This document shows positions 10,919 through 19,737 of a DNA stretch of 64,000 nt, piece by piece (positions within the stretch are counted from its first letter, which is position 1; every line of letters begins with the position of its first letter). Source of the stretch: Hippasteria phrygiana. Its lineage: Eukaryota > Echinodermata > Asteroidea > Valvatida > Goniasteridae. The stretch is taken from assembly GCA_037893225.1 (NCBI GenBank), contig JAZGUH010000261.1, positions 2,294,001-2,358,000 of the forward strand, given 5' to 3'. Under the pieces are notes generated by a model. It was given only the letters and a program-made list of their open reading frames with translations. It was not told where the DNA came from and searched no databases. The position numbers and the translations under genes were made by a program.

Positions 10919-10956
10919 ATTATAATAAGTTTTTATAAACGAACACAAAAAAAAAA
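10919..10956. promoter_or_regulatory. Compact divergent promoter between integrase and 137-aa gene
   Basis: Only 38 bp separate the two divergent start codons. The interval is nearly all A/T apart from a CGAACAC core and holds TTATAAT on the integrase side and TTTTTATAAA on the other. Confidence 0.5.
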
Positions 10957-11370
10957 ATGGCGAGTGTATTAATGATGATTGGTGGAGCTATAATAAATGC
11001 TGTAGCGTTTACAGGATCGAGCTTTATATTTTCTAAGCTGGGTGGGTCGTCGGATGTAGAACGTAAACGACACGACCTCGCTTTAGAACAATTAACTCGA
11101 GCTAAACAAGAGTGGGTGGAACAAAGAACCAAGGTTCTAGATTATCTAAACGATCGACTACATAAAGAAGCCAGGGCTCAAAAAGATTTTAAAAATGTAG
11201 ATGATGCGTTGAGGCTATATAACGAAGTAACCAACGAAGATATGCGATTACCTCGTGAGCCTGTATTGTCAGACTTTTACGTACCCAGCGAAGGTCAAAA
11301 AGATGGCGAAATTGCATTTATCGTAGGAGGCACTGCTGTTTTAGGTTATTTAGTTTATAAGTTTGTCTAA
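10957..11370 (+). CDS. 137-aa small membrane-anchored Polinton protein
   Basis: A hydrophobic, Gly/Ala-rich N-terminus (MMIGGAIINAVAF, SGSS-like) is followed by a charged helical middle (ERKRHDLALEQLTRAKQEW, a likely coiled coil, residues 35-70). A conserved-looking block, LSDFYVPSEGQKDGE, lies at about 107-121, and a C-terminal hydrophobic segment ends at the stop (FIVGGTAVLGYLVYKFV). I recognise this layout from Polinton-type elements of corals and other invertebrates but know no function. Its position directly before the major capsid gene suggests a virion or assembly role (inference). Confidence 0.7.
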   Translation: MASVLMMIGGAIINAVAFTGSSFIFSKLGGSSDVERKRHDLALEQLTRAKQEWVEQRTKVLDYLNDRLHKEARAQKDFKNVDDALRLYNEVTNEDMRLPREPVLSDFYVPSEGQKDGEIAFIVGGTAVLGYLVYKFV

Positions 11371-11425
11371 AAGTTTAAGTTTATTTAAAAGTTTTTTTGC
11401 TTTTTATTTTGTTTCGTTAAGTAAA

Positions 11426-12703
11426 ATGAACGCAATTTATGGAAGCAAACTGAATCCGCACAGAAGTTTAAAAAATCCTAGAGCGTTAAAGGGGTTGAGA
11501 CAATCGATGGTCATTACTCATAATCCTAGTACCGCGTCGGCTGGCAGTCTGTTGATCGTTGAATTTCCTATGTTGAGTCAAGACGATGTAGTAGTACCGG
11601 GTACTGTACGATTAGCTTTTAATATAGACTTAGAATCTGAAGGCACTGGCGAAGATGATGCAAGAACTCTATATTATAACGTCGCACGAAATTTAATTAG
11701 TGGCGTAAGAATCAAACTAGAAGGTAAAGATTTCGTAGCGTTTACGGATGCCGATGTATATAACGCGTATAAAGACTTGTGGCGACCAGCCAGCGCGAAT
11801 GATGCGTATCGAGGACTCGAAGATAGCAACGTTACGAAACTCAGAATCGGCGCTAGCGATGGGGTTGCTAGCGCGAATGGTGGAAAAGACAAAGCGATTG
11901 CCAACGCTTACGGTAACCGATATTACATTCCTCTAGATTTTGAAATGCTTACGGATCATCAGCCTTTTAGTCCATCGACGCTCAAAGATAGACTAACTTA
12001 TGAATTTACATTTAACGATCACTCGAGCGTAGTAAAATCTACCGATTCTAACGCGAAGTATACAATTTCGGGGTTAGATCTCGAGTTTGAAACGGTGACT
12101 AATAAAACATTGGCCGATAGTATCAGACTAAAATATCGAGGTAAAACTCATTTTCTATACGAAAAAGTTCAAAGATATACGGTTTTAACGTTAAACAAGT
12201 CCGACACTACTTGGAACATTAATCTTAATCAAGCCATTAGAAGTCTCAAAGGTATACTTCTTTTATTTAAAGCATCGGGCGAAAAAGATCCTCGAATTTT
12301 TTATAATCCAAAGATCGAAAAAGTAGACGTTACGATAGAGGGTAAGCCGAATCAATTGTATAGTCAGGGCATGAAGCGTTATCAACACTGGGATGAGATT
12401 ACCAAGTTTTTCGGTGACTCTAATACAGAATTTGGTGCCAGCGTGTCCAAAGACTTAGGGTTGCACGATATGTCTATAGGCTCCTACTTAAGCACTAGTT
12501 ACGGTCTTTGGCTAGATACGAGGGTAACCGACGACAACAAAAGTCACGGTTCTGGCAGGAAAATAGGAGACGTAGGTGGCGGTATTTCTCTTCATTTAGA
12601 AAGAGAGGCTGAGGCATCTGGTGCTCTAAAATGTTACGTTTTCTTGGTGATGGATGGTCAGTTGGTGCTAGAAGATGGACGATTTAGCGGTAGTTACTCT
12701 TAA
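11426..12703 (+). CDS. Major capsid protein (double jelly roll, hexon-like)
   Basis: The product is 425 aa from MNAIYGSKLN. The frame is open from 11363, but the extra 21 residues are hydrophobic and low complexity, and AGTAAAATG resembles neighbouring starts. The sequence is β-rich, with a typical Polinton MCP N-terminal strand pattern (SLLIVEFPMLSQDDVVVPGTVRLAFNIDL), a ligand/loop region YYIPLDFEMLTDHQPFSP, and a C-terminal strand LKCYVFLVMDGQLVLEDG. It is followed after 30 bp by the packaging ATPase, the usual pairing. It is strongly diverged from the element 3 MCP. It would form the trimeric hexon of an icosahedral capsid. Confidence 0.8.
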   Translation: MNAIYGSKLNPHRSLKNPRALKGLRQSMVITHNPSTASAGSLLIVEFPMLSQDDVVVPGTVRLAFNIDLESEGTGEDDARTLYYNVARNLISGVRIKLEGKDFVAFTDADVYNAYKDLWRPASANDAYRGLEDSNVTKLRIGASDGVASANGGKDKAIANAYGNRYYIPLDFEMLTDHQPFSPSTLKDRLTYEFTFNDHSSVVKSTDSNAKYTISGLDLEFETVTNKTLADSIRLKYRGKTHFLYEKVQRYTVLTLNKSDTTWNINLNQAIRSLKGILLLFKASGEKDPRIFYNPKIEKVDVTIEGKPNQLYSQGMKRYQHWDEITKFFGDSNTEFGASVSKDLGLHDMSIGSYLSTSYGLWLDTRVTDDNKSHGSGRKIGDVGGGISLHLEREAEASGALKCYVFLVMDGQLVLEDGRFSGSYS

Positions 12704-12733
12704 AATCCAAAAAAGTAAACCTTACTATTAAAT

Positions 12734-13369
12734 ATGTATAAAACGTTTCCAAAAACACCACACTGCGCGCTAGTATGCGGTAGGACTAATTCGGGCAAAA
12801 CCAAATATATTTTAGATCTATTAGAAACTGAGTATAAAGATCACTTTGAAAATATCGTAGTTATTTGTCCTACGTTGAGTAACAACAAGACTTATCGCGA
12901 GAGATGTTGGTTGTGGTTAGACCCCGAGATATACCTATGCGATTTAGAGGTAGAAAAAGTGTCTCTCAACGAAGCTTTAGCATTTTATAGAGCTCGATTT
13001 AAAGGATCGCACGTTCTGTTTTTGATAGACGATTGTAGCTCGGAACAAGACATAAAATATCGTAAGGCGGCTCTCGGGAAAAACACTTGCGTTTTAACGA
13101 AATTGGCGTTTAGCGGTAGGCACGACAATCACTACTGTTGGTTGATGACTCAAAAGTATAATTGCGTAATGACAGATTTTAGAGCTCAAACTGCATTTGT
13201 CGTATTGTTCTATTGCAAAGATAAAAATAGTTTCGATCAATGCCTCGATGAAAATGATGCGGTGCCTTTAGAAGAAAGATCGAGAATTAAAAAGATTTTA
13301 AGAGATGTGCCTTTTAGTAAATTATTGGTAAAAACTGATCCTCCAGTCTGTTGGCAGTTGATCTATTAG
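12734..13369 (+). CDS. Genome-packaging ATPase (A32/FtsK-HerA type)
   Basis: The product is 211 aa, a typical length. Walker A is GRTNSGKT (residues 16-23) and Walker B is VLFLIDD (about 94-100), followed by a sensor-like SGRHDNHYCWLMTQ. This family pumps DNA into preformed capsids in Polintons, virophages and NCLDVs. The gene sits 30 bp after the MCP and no lesion is seen. The start is fixed by ACTATTAAATATG. Confidence 0.9.
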   Translation: MYKTFPKTPHCALVCGRTNSGKTKYILDLLETEYKDHFENIVVICPTLSNNKTYRERCWLWLDPEIYLCDLEVEKVSLNEALAFYRARFKGSHVLFLIDDCSSEQDIKYRKAALGKNTCVLTKLAFSGRHDNHYCWLMTQKYNCVMTDFRAQTAFVVLFYCKDKNSFDQCLDENDAVPLEERSRIKKILRDVPFSKLLVKTDPPVCWQLIY

Positions 13370-13412
13370 ATAACTGTTAGATAACTATAGATTATCTAGT
13401 CATCTATAAAAT

Positions 13413-13640
13413 ATGATAGAATATCTAGACCTATTATTAAAACTAGTAATAGCCATCAACTTATCTTTATTTTCTTACGATTATATTTCTTGTAGAAATA
13501 AGATTAAAAAATATAGTTCTATTTTAAATGAGCAAGTCGATAGAATCTCTAAGCACGTTATCTCAAGAACCTCATCCAATAGTAGCTGCTACACCCACGA
13601 CCATAGCGACGATCCCAGAAGCAACTATGCACAAAAATAG
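13413..13640 (+). CDS. 75-aa small single-pass membrane protein (hypothetical)
   Basis: One N-terminal membrane segment (LLLKLVIAINLSLFSYDYI, residues 8-26) is followed by a basic and a Ser/His-rich tail. The start is preceded by CTATAAAATATG, like other element 1 genes. Its last 113 nt overlap the next gene in another frame. No family is recognised, and it could be non-coding. Confidence 0.4.
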   Translation: MIEYLDLLLKLVIAINLSLFSYDYISCRNKIKKYSSILNEQVDRISKHVISRTSSNSSCYTHDHSDDPRSNYAQK

Positions 13641-14247
13641 ACTTTTGGGTGTAGTTGCGAGTGGTGATTCTAAAAAATATTTCGGTAAAGAATACTCCGT
13701 CAATGAAATAGAGGGCTTGACTGCGGAAAAACAAGAAAAGCTATATAAAAGATACGAAGCCAAGTTCGGTAAAGAAATGATAGTCAGTTTGGGGAGTTGC
13801 GTGTTGACTTTTTACGCAAAAGCTTTAGGCGCGACTTTGCCGCTGGCTTCGCCATTCGGTTATAAACTTTGTTTAGATTCTGAAGAAGCCCTTATCAACG
13901 ACTTAGAAAAAGATCCCGTTATTTCTAGCAGCTTGTCCAGTTTACTTTGCGAAGTGAATTACAATTATGGGGTTTATTTATCTCCTTTGGTGGCTATGTT
14001 TATCACGACTAAACATTTACAGGTAGATAGTAGCAATAATAGTATTACAAATAATAGTAGTATTATTATAAAAGATGAGTCTAGAAACGACAACGACGGA
14101 TCAAATAGCAGAGACTCCCCCGCCTCCCCAAGAGCCTCCCCAGCCTCCCCAGCCTCCCCAGCCTCCCCAGCCTCCCCAAGAGCCTCCCCAAGAGCCGGCT
14201 CAGTCGACTCTATCAAGAGTCACAAAAAAAAGAGCAAAAGACCCTAA
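13528..14247 (+). CDS. 239-aa helical Polinton protein of unknown function
   Basis: The central region (residues 60-165) has GLTAEKQEKLYKRYEAKFG, SPFGYKLCLDSEEALINDLEKDP and CEVNYNYGVYLSPLVAMFITTKH. I associate this pattern with an uncharacterised protein common in invertebrate Polintons. The C-terminus becomes a low-complexity Ser-Pro-Ala-Ser run and a lysine-rich tail, read through the same 9-bp repeat that the next gene reads in another frame. The start TATTTTAAATGAGC is chosen; a second Met at residue 34 is possible. It overlaps genes on both sides. Confidence 0.6.
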   Translation: MSKSIESLSTLSQEPHPIVAATPTTIATIPEATMHKNRLLGVVASGDSKKYFGKEYSVNEIEGLTAEKQEKLYKRYEAKFGKEMIVSLGSCVLTFYAKALGATLPLASPFGYKLCLDSEEALINDLEKDPVISSSLSSLLCEVNYNYGVYLSPLVAMFITTKHLQVDSSNNSITNNSSIIIKDESRNDNDGSNSRDSPASPRASPASPASPASPASPRASPRAGSVDSIKSHKKKSKRP

Positions 14248-14530
14248 AAGAGTAGAGCAAGGTAAAAAACTGGCCGAAAGAAACAGAAAGATGAAAGAAC
14301 AAATACAAAAAATGCAAAGTATAGAAGAAGAACCTCCCCAGCAAACGCCAGCGCTAACGATGAGAGACATTCCGAGCTGGGGATATGCGATAGTTGGTTT
14401 GGTTGTTTTAGGAATTGGATATCTCGCGTTTAAAAAGAGTAAACCTGTAGATTCGCAGCGAGAGGTGGGGGTAGGAGTTACGATCGCAACTTCAACCCCT
14501 AAAGTTGAAGAACTATTAGAAATGGAATAA
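14075..14530 (+). CDS. 151-aa proline-rich, basic, membrane-anchored protein
   Basis: The N-terminus is a (PPQ)n tract (residues 15-42), followed by a basic coiled-coil-like region (KKRAKDPKRVEQGKKLAERNRKMKEQIQK) and one membrane segment (YAIVGLVVLGIGYLAF, about 109-124). It starts at TTATTATAAAAGATG, matching the PolB start context, which supports real use of this start although it lies inside the preceding gene (173-nt overlap in a different frame). The function is unknown. The layout (disordered, basic, single TM) resembles minor virion proteins. Confidence 0.6.
   Translation: MSLETTTTDQIAETPPPPQEPPQPPQPPQPPQPPQEPPQEPAQSTLSRVTKKRAKDPKRVEQGKKLAERNRKMKEQIQKMQSIEEEPPQQTPALTMRDIPSWGYAIVGLVVLGIGYLAFKKSKPVDSQREVGVGVTIATSTPKVEELLEME
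14110..14195 (+). repeat. 9-bp CCTCCCCAG-type coding repeat read in two frames
   Basis: About eight imperfect units of CCTCCCCAG occur in the overlap of two genes. One frame reads Ser-Pro-Ala and the other Pro-Pro-Gln. A 9-bp unit keeps both frames open whatever the copy number. Confidence 0.8.
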
Positions 14531-14561
14531 ATAAAAAAAATAAAATGTTAGTACAAGTAAA

Positions 14562-14795
14562 ATGGATACGAAGAACATTGCAAATACTCTTTATCACGGC
14601 GCTGTGTTGAGTTTGTTGACCGTAGGTTATACTATGTTGAGTAAAAAACTTTTGAAAATTAAGCCCGCCGATTTAGGAAAGTTAGACGTAGAAGATACGG
14701 TTAAAATCACCGCTACGGTAGGTAGCGCTCTAGCTACTCAGACTTGGTTAGTGAGTCAAGGAGTAATTCCTCAGAATGTGGTAAATACTACGTAA
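14562..14795 (+). CDS. 77-aa small hydrophobic protein
   Basis: The start MDTKNIANTLYHGAVLSLLTVGYTML contains one predicted membrane segment (residues 11-27). A second amphipathic region (VKITATVGSALATQTWLVSQGVIP) follows. A similar small protein, beginning with a residue pattern around a YHGAVLS-type block, is common in invertebrate Polintons, but no function is known. It is placed 32 bp after the previous gene and 26 bp before the next, in a same-strand cluster. Confidence 0.6.
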   Translation: MDTKNIANTLYHGAVLSLLTVGYTMLSKKLLKIKPADLGKLDVEDTVKITATVGSALATQTWLVSQGVIPQNVVNTT

Positions 14796-14813
14796 AATAT
14801 AAAATATACGACT

Positions 14814-14820
14814 TTATAAA
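14814..14820 (+). promoter_or_regulatory. TTATAAA directly abutting ATG
   Basis: GACTTTATAAA-ATG occurs here and identically at the gene at 16283. The motif leaves no 5' UTR if it acts as a TATA box, so initiation within or just after the motif is more likely. Confidence 0.5.
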
Positions 14821-16266
14821 ATGGCTGAAGGTGGAGAAGATTTTGAAATTGGCGATCGAGGTCGAGAAGACGAACAAAATGATGCTGATGATGCTTTTGA
14901 AGATGCTAATGCCGACGATGATTTAGGAATAGACCCCGACCATGATTTTGAATGGGATAGATCGGCTGAACCACAACCACCTGAGATGATTGATAAAGCT
15001 GGTCAGTATAATTATGAATTAGGCAGACCGGCTGAACCGCAACCACCTGAGACGATTGATGAAGCTGGTAATATTATAGATAGATATCGTGATGCGTATA
15101 AAGAAGGTTTAGCTAATGATTTTTATGATTATTGGGAGGGGAGAAAAGAGAAATTTGTTAGACCAAAACTCATTAGGTACGAACGTTTTACTAAAGATAA
15201 AAAAGGTATTTACTTCGACGGTGTTAGATTGACTTCTAAAAAAAATCCCGATAAATTTATAGGTGGATCGACGTTACAAAAAAACTATGAGGTGAAGTTT
15301 CCAAACGGAAACTTTACTACATTTAAAAAAAAAGATTTGGGTTTATTAACAGAAAACAAACAAAAAGTGATAGAGTTAGAACACTTTATAGATGATGCTG
15401 TTTCTACACACGTCACTCCAAAACGACAAGTTTCTATAGCTGGCGATCTGCACTATCGCTTAACAAGTATGTTTGGCCCCGATTTTGGAACCGATGGTTA
15501 TACAATTCCTCCCCCTCAATCGAGAGAAGTAGATGCTCAAGCGCAAACTGAGGGACTAAATTATAGAGAACTTGTAGCTTTAGACAAAAAACTACAAACT
15601 ATTAGCGGTAATGCCGAATTAAATTTAGCCGAACTGAGTAAACTATACGATAGACGCAAGGAGATAAAAACAGCCATCGAAGTAGTAGAATCCGATAATG
15701 AGATGCGAGACTTAATGAAAGAACAAGACGATGTTGAAAATGAAATAGAGAGTAGATTAAGTCTCAAGCACAACCTTAAACTAAGCATGAATGATCAATT
15801 CGCTAGAATCAAAGAAACGATTAATAAAATATTAGAAAGAGATACCTCGCTAAGAGAAAAGATTAGAATTCTGTTTCGAGAACAGGGTGTGACGGTCGTA
15901 AGTATATTGGCCACGTTTGCTTTAGCTATAAGTACGATCGTTTCTTCTTTGGTGGCGGCTATTGGTGGGGGTGGTTCGGCTGCAGCAGCTGGTGCAGCGG
16001 TTGTTCCTGCTCCGACTCCGGTTCCGCCTAAGCCCGGAGGTAACGTGAAAGATTGGATAAGTAATCATTTAAAAAACTTGGCTAATTTGCTAAAAAAGCT
16101 GGGGGGTAAGTTATTAGCCGCTTTACCGGGTATTTTGGGCGGTATCGCGAGTTGGTTGTTCAATCTATTGAGCAAGAGTGTCGGTTGGTTGGCGGAGCAC
16201 GTGTGGGCGTTATTGGTAGGTGTCGGTACTTTGATTCTCATATACATGCAAAAAAAATTAAAATAA
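14821..16266 (+). CDS. 481-aa Polinton protein with hydrophobic, membrane-active-like C-terminus
   Basis: The acidic N-terminus (residues 1-60) has two copies of a AEPQPPE.ID block. A globular middle follows, then a coiled-coil region (about 245-345: KLYDRRKEIKTAIEVVE...DVENEIESRLSL). Next come a membrane segment (VVSILATFALAISTIVSSLVAAIGG, about 359-385), a Pro/Gly linker and a long amphipathic to hydrophobic C-terminus (DWISNHLKNLANLLKKLGGKLLAALPGILGGIASWLF...) ending in a further TM. This C-terminal signature recurs in invertebrate Polintons. I infer an internal virion protein that could disrupt membranes during entry, analogous in role to adenovirus pVI. That role is not shown by homology. 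Confidence 0.7.
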   Translation: MAEGGEDFEIGDRGREDEQNDADDAFEDANADDDLGIDPDHDFEWDRSAEPQPPEMIDKAGQYNYELGRPAEPQPPETIDEAGNIIDRYRDAYKEGLANDFYDYWEGRKEKFVRPKLIRYERFTKDKKGIYFDGVRLTSKKNPDKFIGGSTLQKNYEVKFPNGNFTTFKKKDLGLLTENKQKVIELEHFIDDAVSTHVTPKRQVSIAGDLHYRLTSMFGPDFGTDGYTIPPPQSREVDAQAQTEGLNYRELVALDKKLQTISGNAELNLAELSKLYDRRKEIKTAIEVVESDNEMRDLMKEQDDVENEIESRLSLKHNLKLSMNDQFARIKETINKILERDTSLREKIRILFREQGVTVVSILATFALAISTIVSSLVAAIGGGGSAAAAGAAVVPAPTPVPPKPGGNVKDWISNHLKNLANLLKKLGGKLLAALPGILGGIASWLFNLLSKSVGWLAEHVWALLVGVGTLILIYMQKKLK

Positions 16267-16282
16267 TATAAGACTTTATAAA

Positions 16283-16918
16283 ATGACCGCAGAATCCGTT
16301 TACCCTAAATTGCCCGTTGTTCCTATAGAAACGAACGAGTCTTCAGTCTTTAGGTTAAATAAAATCGAACGTGTGCAAAAAGAGATAGCCAACGAGAGAG
16401 ATAAGAGAGAACGGTTGCACAAAAAGTATAATAAAATTATTACCTGTTTATCTAACGCAGAGACCGTTATAGAATGTTTAGGAGCTTTATCCGGTACAAT
16501 AGGCATAGTCAGCGTTGTTGGTATCATTAGTATACCTGTAGGTGTGGTGTTAGAAGGATTAGCTATATGATGCGTGGGTGTAAGTTTGGCATTAAAACGA
16601 TTTAGTAAAAAGTTTAGAGGTAAAGCTAAGAAACACGATGAGATTAGAGTAGTAGCAGAAACAAAATTAAATACGATAAATGAATTAGTGTCTCAGGCTG
16701 TAGACGATGGTGATGTAAGTCACGAAGAATTTACTTTGATTAACGATGAATTAAAAAAGTTTTATGGAATGAAAGAAGCTATTAGGACTCAAACTAAAGC
16801 TAGAGAAGAGTCTGTTTCTAACCAAAAAGAAATAGACGATGAGGTCGAAAAGAAAGTGGTCGAGCTTCTAGCGAAAGAAAAAAAAGATCTTATCGCAAAA
16901 CTTACAACTTTAAATTAG
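16283..16918 (+). pseudogene. Helical/hydrophobic Polinton protein gene interrupted by an in-frame TGA
   Basis: Two open segments, 16283-16567 and 16571-16918, are in the same frame, separated by a single TGA at 16568-16570. The first has a coiled coil and a hydrophobic stretch (GTIGIVSVVGIISIPVGVVLEGL). The second continues with a basic KKFRGKAKKHDEIRV block and a charged helical tail. In related Polinton proteins I recall, these blocks are contiguous, so this is one gene of about 211 codons with a nonsense mutation. TTATAAA abuts the start. Stop readthrough is possible but unsupported. Confidence 0.65.
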
Positions 16919-17103
16919 AAATATGTAAAGAGTATGAGTGTGATTCTAACGTGAGTAGAGATGAGCCTCCTAGCTACACAAGTGCTCAAGAGAGTTTAGA
17001 GACTAGGCCTAGCGCTCCTTGCAAAGAGTAGTTGTAGTTAGTAACGCAGTAGATCTACGTAATACAAAAAACCCTCATCTCTACTGAGTGTAGAGATGAG
17101 GGT
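16919..17103. other. Non-coding right end of element 1 with a strong hairpin
   Basis: No credible gene is present. Arms CCCTCATCTCTAC (17072-17084) and GTAGAGATGAGGG (17090-17102) form a perfect 13-bp stem with a 5-nt loop, followed by T9. It could be a transcription end or RNA-processing signal for the + strand gene cluster, or a replication-associated hairpin next to the TIR. Confidence 0.6.
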
Positions 17104-17373
17104 TTTTTTTTGCCTTGCGACAAATCATGTTTTGCCTTGTTCGCCCGGGCGCCCCGGCATTTTAGTACGCTTGTGGGATATGAAAAACACTTTTTATTTT
17201 CTTGATTTTGTGCAAATTTTGGTGTGTAGTACCCCAGCAAAATTTTGAATTAAATTTGGGGTATTTTAGACTATTTTGGTTTTTTTTAAATTTGACGTAT
17301 GTACCCACAGCAAAATTGGGGAAGAAAGTGAAAAAATCGGATTTGTCGCTGAATCGGCATCTCCCTTACTACT
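17104..17373 (-). repeat. Element 1 right terminal inverted repeat
   Basis: Reverse complement of 2501-2770, ending ...CTCCCTTACTACT at 17373. An open frame that seems to start at 17276 inside this TIR is a chance extension of the retrotransposon frame. Confidence 0.92.
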
Positions 17374-17378
17374 TCAGT
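17374..17378. repeat. Target-site duplication TCAGT, right copy (element 1)
   Basis: Directly follows the right TIR and equals 2496-2500. Confidence 0.85.
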
Positions 17379-19486
17379 CCATATCATCAGCCTACCATCC
17401 ACAGTCACAAGGTGTATTAGAACGGTATCACCAGACACTAAAATCTATGATCAGAAAGTTTTGTCATGATCGGCAAGATGACTGGGACAAAGGTATCGAT
17501 TTCCTGTTATTTGCGACTAGGGAAGCTCCTTGTGAGGCCACGGGGTTTAGCCCATTTGAATTGGTTTTCGGCCACGAAGTTCGTGGACCGCTGAAATTCA
17601 TCAAAGAGAAATTGATCTCACCAGAACCACAGTCTGAAACAAACATACTTGATTATGTGTCAAACCTCAAAGAAAGGATGCATGCAGCGTATGAAATTGC
17701 TCAAGCAAACTTGGATCAATCGCAAAAACTCATGAAGTCTAGGTTTGACAAACATTCCGTGGATCGAACCTTTGACGCAGGTGATCGGGTCTTAGTCTTA
17801 CTTCCGGTACAAGGTGGAGCCTTAAGAGCAAAGTTTAGCGGACCCTACCTGATTGAGAAGAAACTGAACAGTGTTAACTATGTAGTGAAAACACCTGACC
17901 GTAGGAAAAGTAGACGGGTCTGTCATGTAAATATGTTAAAGAGATATCGTGAGAGAAAATCTCCAGTTGCAGTTGCAATCGTTGAACAAGTAGAAGAAAA
18001 AGCCACTGACCTACAAGTCGAGAATGATGACCCTATCATGCCCGGTTTACAAGTCTCTGCTACCATGACGGAAAATTCTGAAGTGTTGAGCAAGCTCGAA
18101 ATCAAGCTGCAACACTTGCCTGATGATAAGCAGACTGAGATTATTAACATAATCAACTCTTATGATTGTATCTTTTCAGATAAACCAGGGCGTACGTCAG
18201 TGCTTTATCATGACGTAGATGTCGGCGAGGCCAAACCAATTAAACAGCATCCGTATCGCCTCAATCCTACTAAACTCAGGGCTGTTAAGGAAGAAACTGA
18301 GTACATGTTGGATAATGATATAATATCTCCTACTCAGAGCCCATGGAGTTCCCCAGTTTTGCTTGTACCTAAGGAAGATGGATCCCGCAGATTTTGCATT
18401 GATTACCGAAAGGTAAACTCCGTGACCAAAACGGATTCATTTCCCATACCGAGGCTGGATGACTGCATTGATAGGATTGGCCATGCTACACATGTAAGCA
18501 AATATGACCTATTGAAAGGCTACTGGCAAGTGCCACTCACTGAAAGAGCAAAGGAAATTTCAGCTTTTACAACACCATTTGGTCTTTTTGCATGTAATGT
18601 AATGCCTTTCGGCATGAAAAATGCTCCCGGTACTTTCACTAGGTTGATGAGTCAGGTAACAGCAGATGTTGAAGGTTGTGTAGTGTACATCGATGATGTT
18701 GTGATCTATTCAAATTCTTGGGAAGAACATGTAGAAAGGACAAAATCCCTATTCGAAAAGTTGTCTGAAGCCAAACTCACTGTAAACTTAAAAAAGAGTG
18801 AAATTGGAAAAGCTAGTGTCACTTACCTTGGACATGAAGTAGGAAACGGCAAAATTCTGCCGAAGTCCGCAAAAGTTCAAGCAATTGATGATTATTCACC
18901 ACCTCAAAACAAGAGGGAATTGATGAGATTTCTAGGAATGACAGGTTTCTTTCGGAAATTTTGTCCGAATTTTGCAACGATAGCATATCCACTGACCTCT
19001 CTTTTGGCTAAAAGTGTTAAATTCGAGTGGTCGCATCCATGCCAGTTGGCATTTGAGACGTTAAAGAAAATTATGACAAGTGATCCTGTCCTTTTGATAG
19101 GTAATTTTGACAAGCCTTTTAAAATGGCTATCGATGCAAGTGATGTGGGTGTAGGAGCCGTCTTGTTTCAAGAGGACTCCCAAGGATTTGACCACCCAGT
19201 CAGTTATTTTTCTAGAAAACTAAACAAAAATCAGAGAAATTACTCAACGATTGAGAAGGAGACGTTAAGTCTGATTCTGGCAATTCAGCATTATGAGATA
19301 TATGTTACAGGTCCCTTTCCAGTAACAGTTTACACAGATCATAATCCACTTACTTATATTAACAAGTTCAAGAACAAGAGTCAGAAGCTTATGAGATGGA
19401 GTCTTTTCCTCCAAGAATATAACTTGAATTATAAACATATACCAGGAAAGGAGAACGTTCTTGCTGATAGTTTGAGTAGATGTTAA
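17379..19486 (+). pseudogene. Retrotransposon integrase C-terminus, reverse transcriptase and RNase H
   Basis: This is the continuation of the split polyprotein. It begins inside the integrase core just before SSAYHPQSQG and the catalytic Glu in GVLERYHQTLK (about 17420), then an integrase C-terminal domain with a DRVLVLLPV block (about 17785). The RT follows: FCIDYRKVN (about 18393), FGLFACNVMPFGMKNAPGTF (about 18580) and the catalytic YIDDVVIYS (about 18689). The RNase H has AIDASDVGVGAVLFQ (about 19130), the Glu in STIEKETLS, TDHNPLTY and ADSLSR at the very end. All catalytic residues of RT and RNase H are visible and the frame is open to the stop at 19486. It is inactive only because it is cut off from its gag-protease half. 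Confidence 0.9.
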
Positions 19487-19737
19487 ATATATGTGCAACC
19501 ATCACAGAAAATCATAAAGTATAGATTTAGAATGTTTTTTATGACGAACACAGTTATTCACAGTTGAATTTAAAGTGTTACATAAAAAAGCACTATACCT
19601 GACTATACAGGCAGGATTGCTTTGAAGTCGTTTATTAATATTTATCGTAAAATTTTGATAATTATGTTTAATGAATTTGGAGGTTTAAAAAAAAAAATAC
19701 TCCTGATGTTGTATTTTGTTTTCTTTATGGGGGAGGG
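19487..19737 (+). other. Retrotransposon 3' untranslated region with polypurine tract
   Basis: No gene. The run GGGGGAGGG at 19729-19737 immediately precedes TGTTATATTC and fits a polypurine tract that primes plus-strand synthesis at the U3 edge. Confidence 0.55.

Larger units (their letters stand above)
2501..17373. mobile_element. Polinton/Maverick (adintovirus-like) element 1
   Basis: The element is 14,873 bp, with about 270-bp near-identical terminal inverted repeats starting AGTAGTAAGG and a TCAGT duplication. It encodes family B DNA polymerase with viral/organellar motifs, a retroviral-type DDE integrase, a double-jelly-roll-type major capsid protein, an A32/FtsK-like packaging ATPase and two penton-like proteins. 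This is the defining Polinton/adintovirus gene set. No adenain-like protease could be recognised. Lesions are a 1-nt shift in PolB and an in-frame TGA in the last gene. The remaining frames are open, so it is a recent or nearly intact copy. Confidence 0.9.

Noticed and set aside
16568..16570. Selenocysteine use at TGA
   Set aside because: No SECIS-like element could be identified, and a simple nonsense mutation explains it.
2501..17373. Adenain-like protease in element 1
   Set aside because: No ORF shows the H...D/E...C-G-Q pattern; the gene seems absent or too diverged to see.
17276..17378. N-terminal extension of the RT-encoding frame into the element 1 TIR
   Set aside because: This part is TIR sequence; the coding part begins after the TCAGT duplication.
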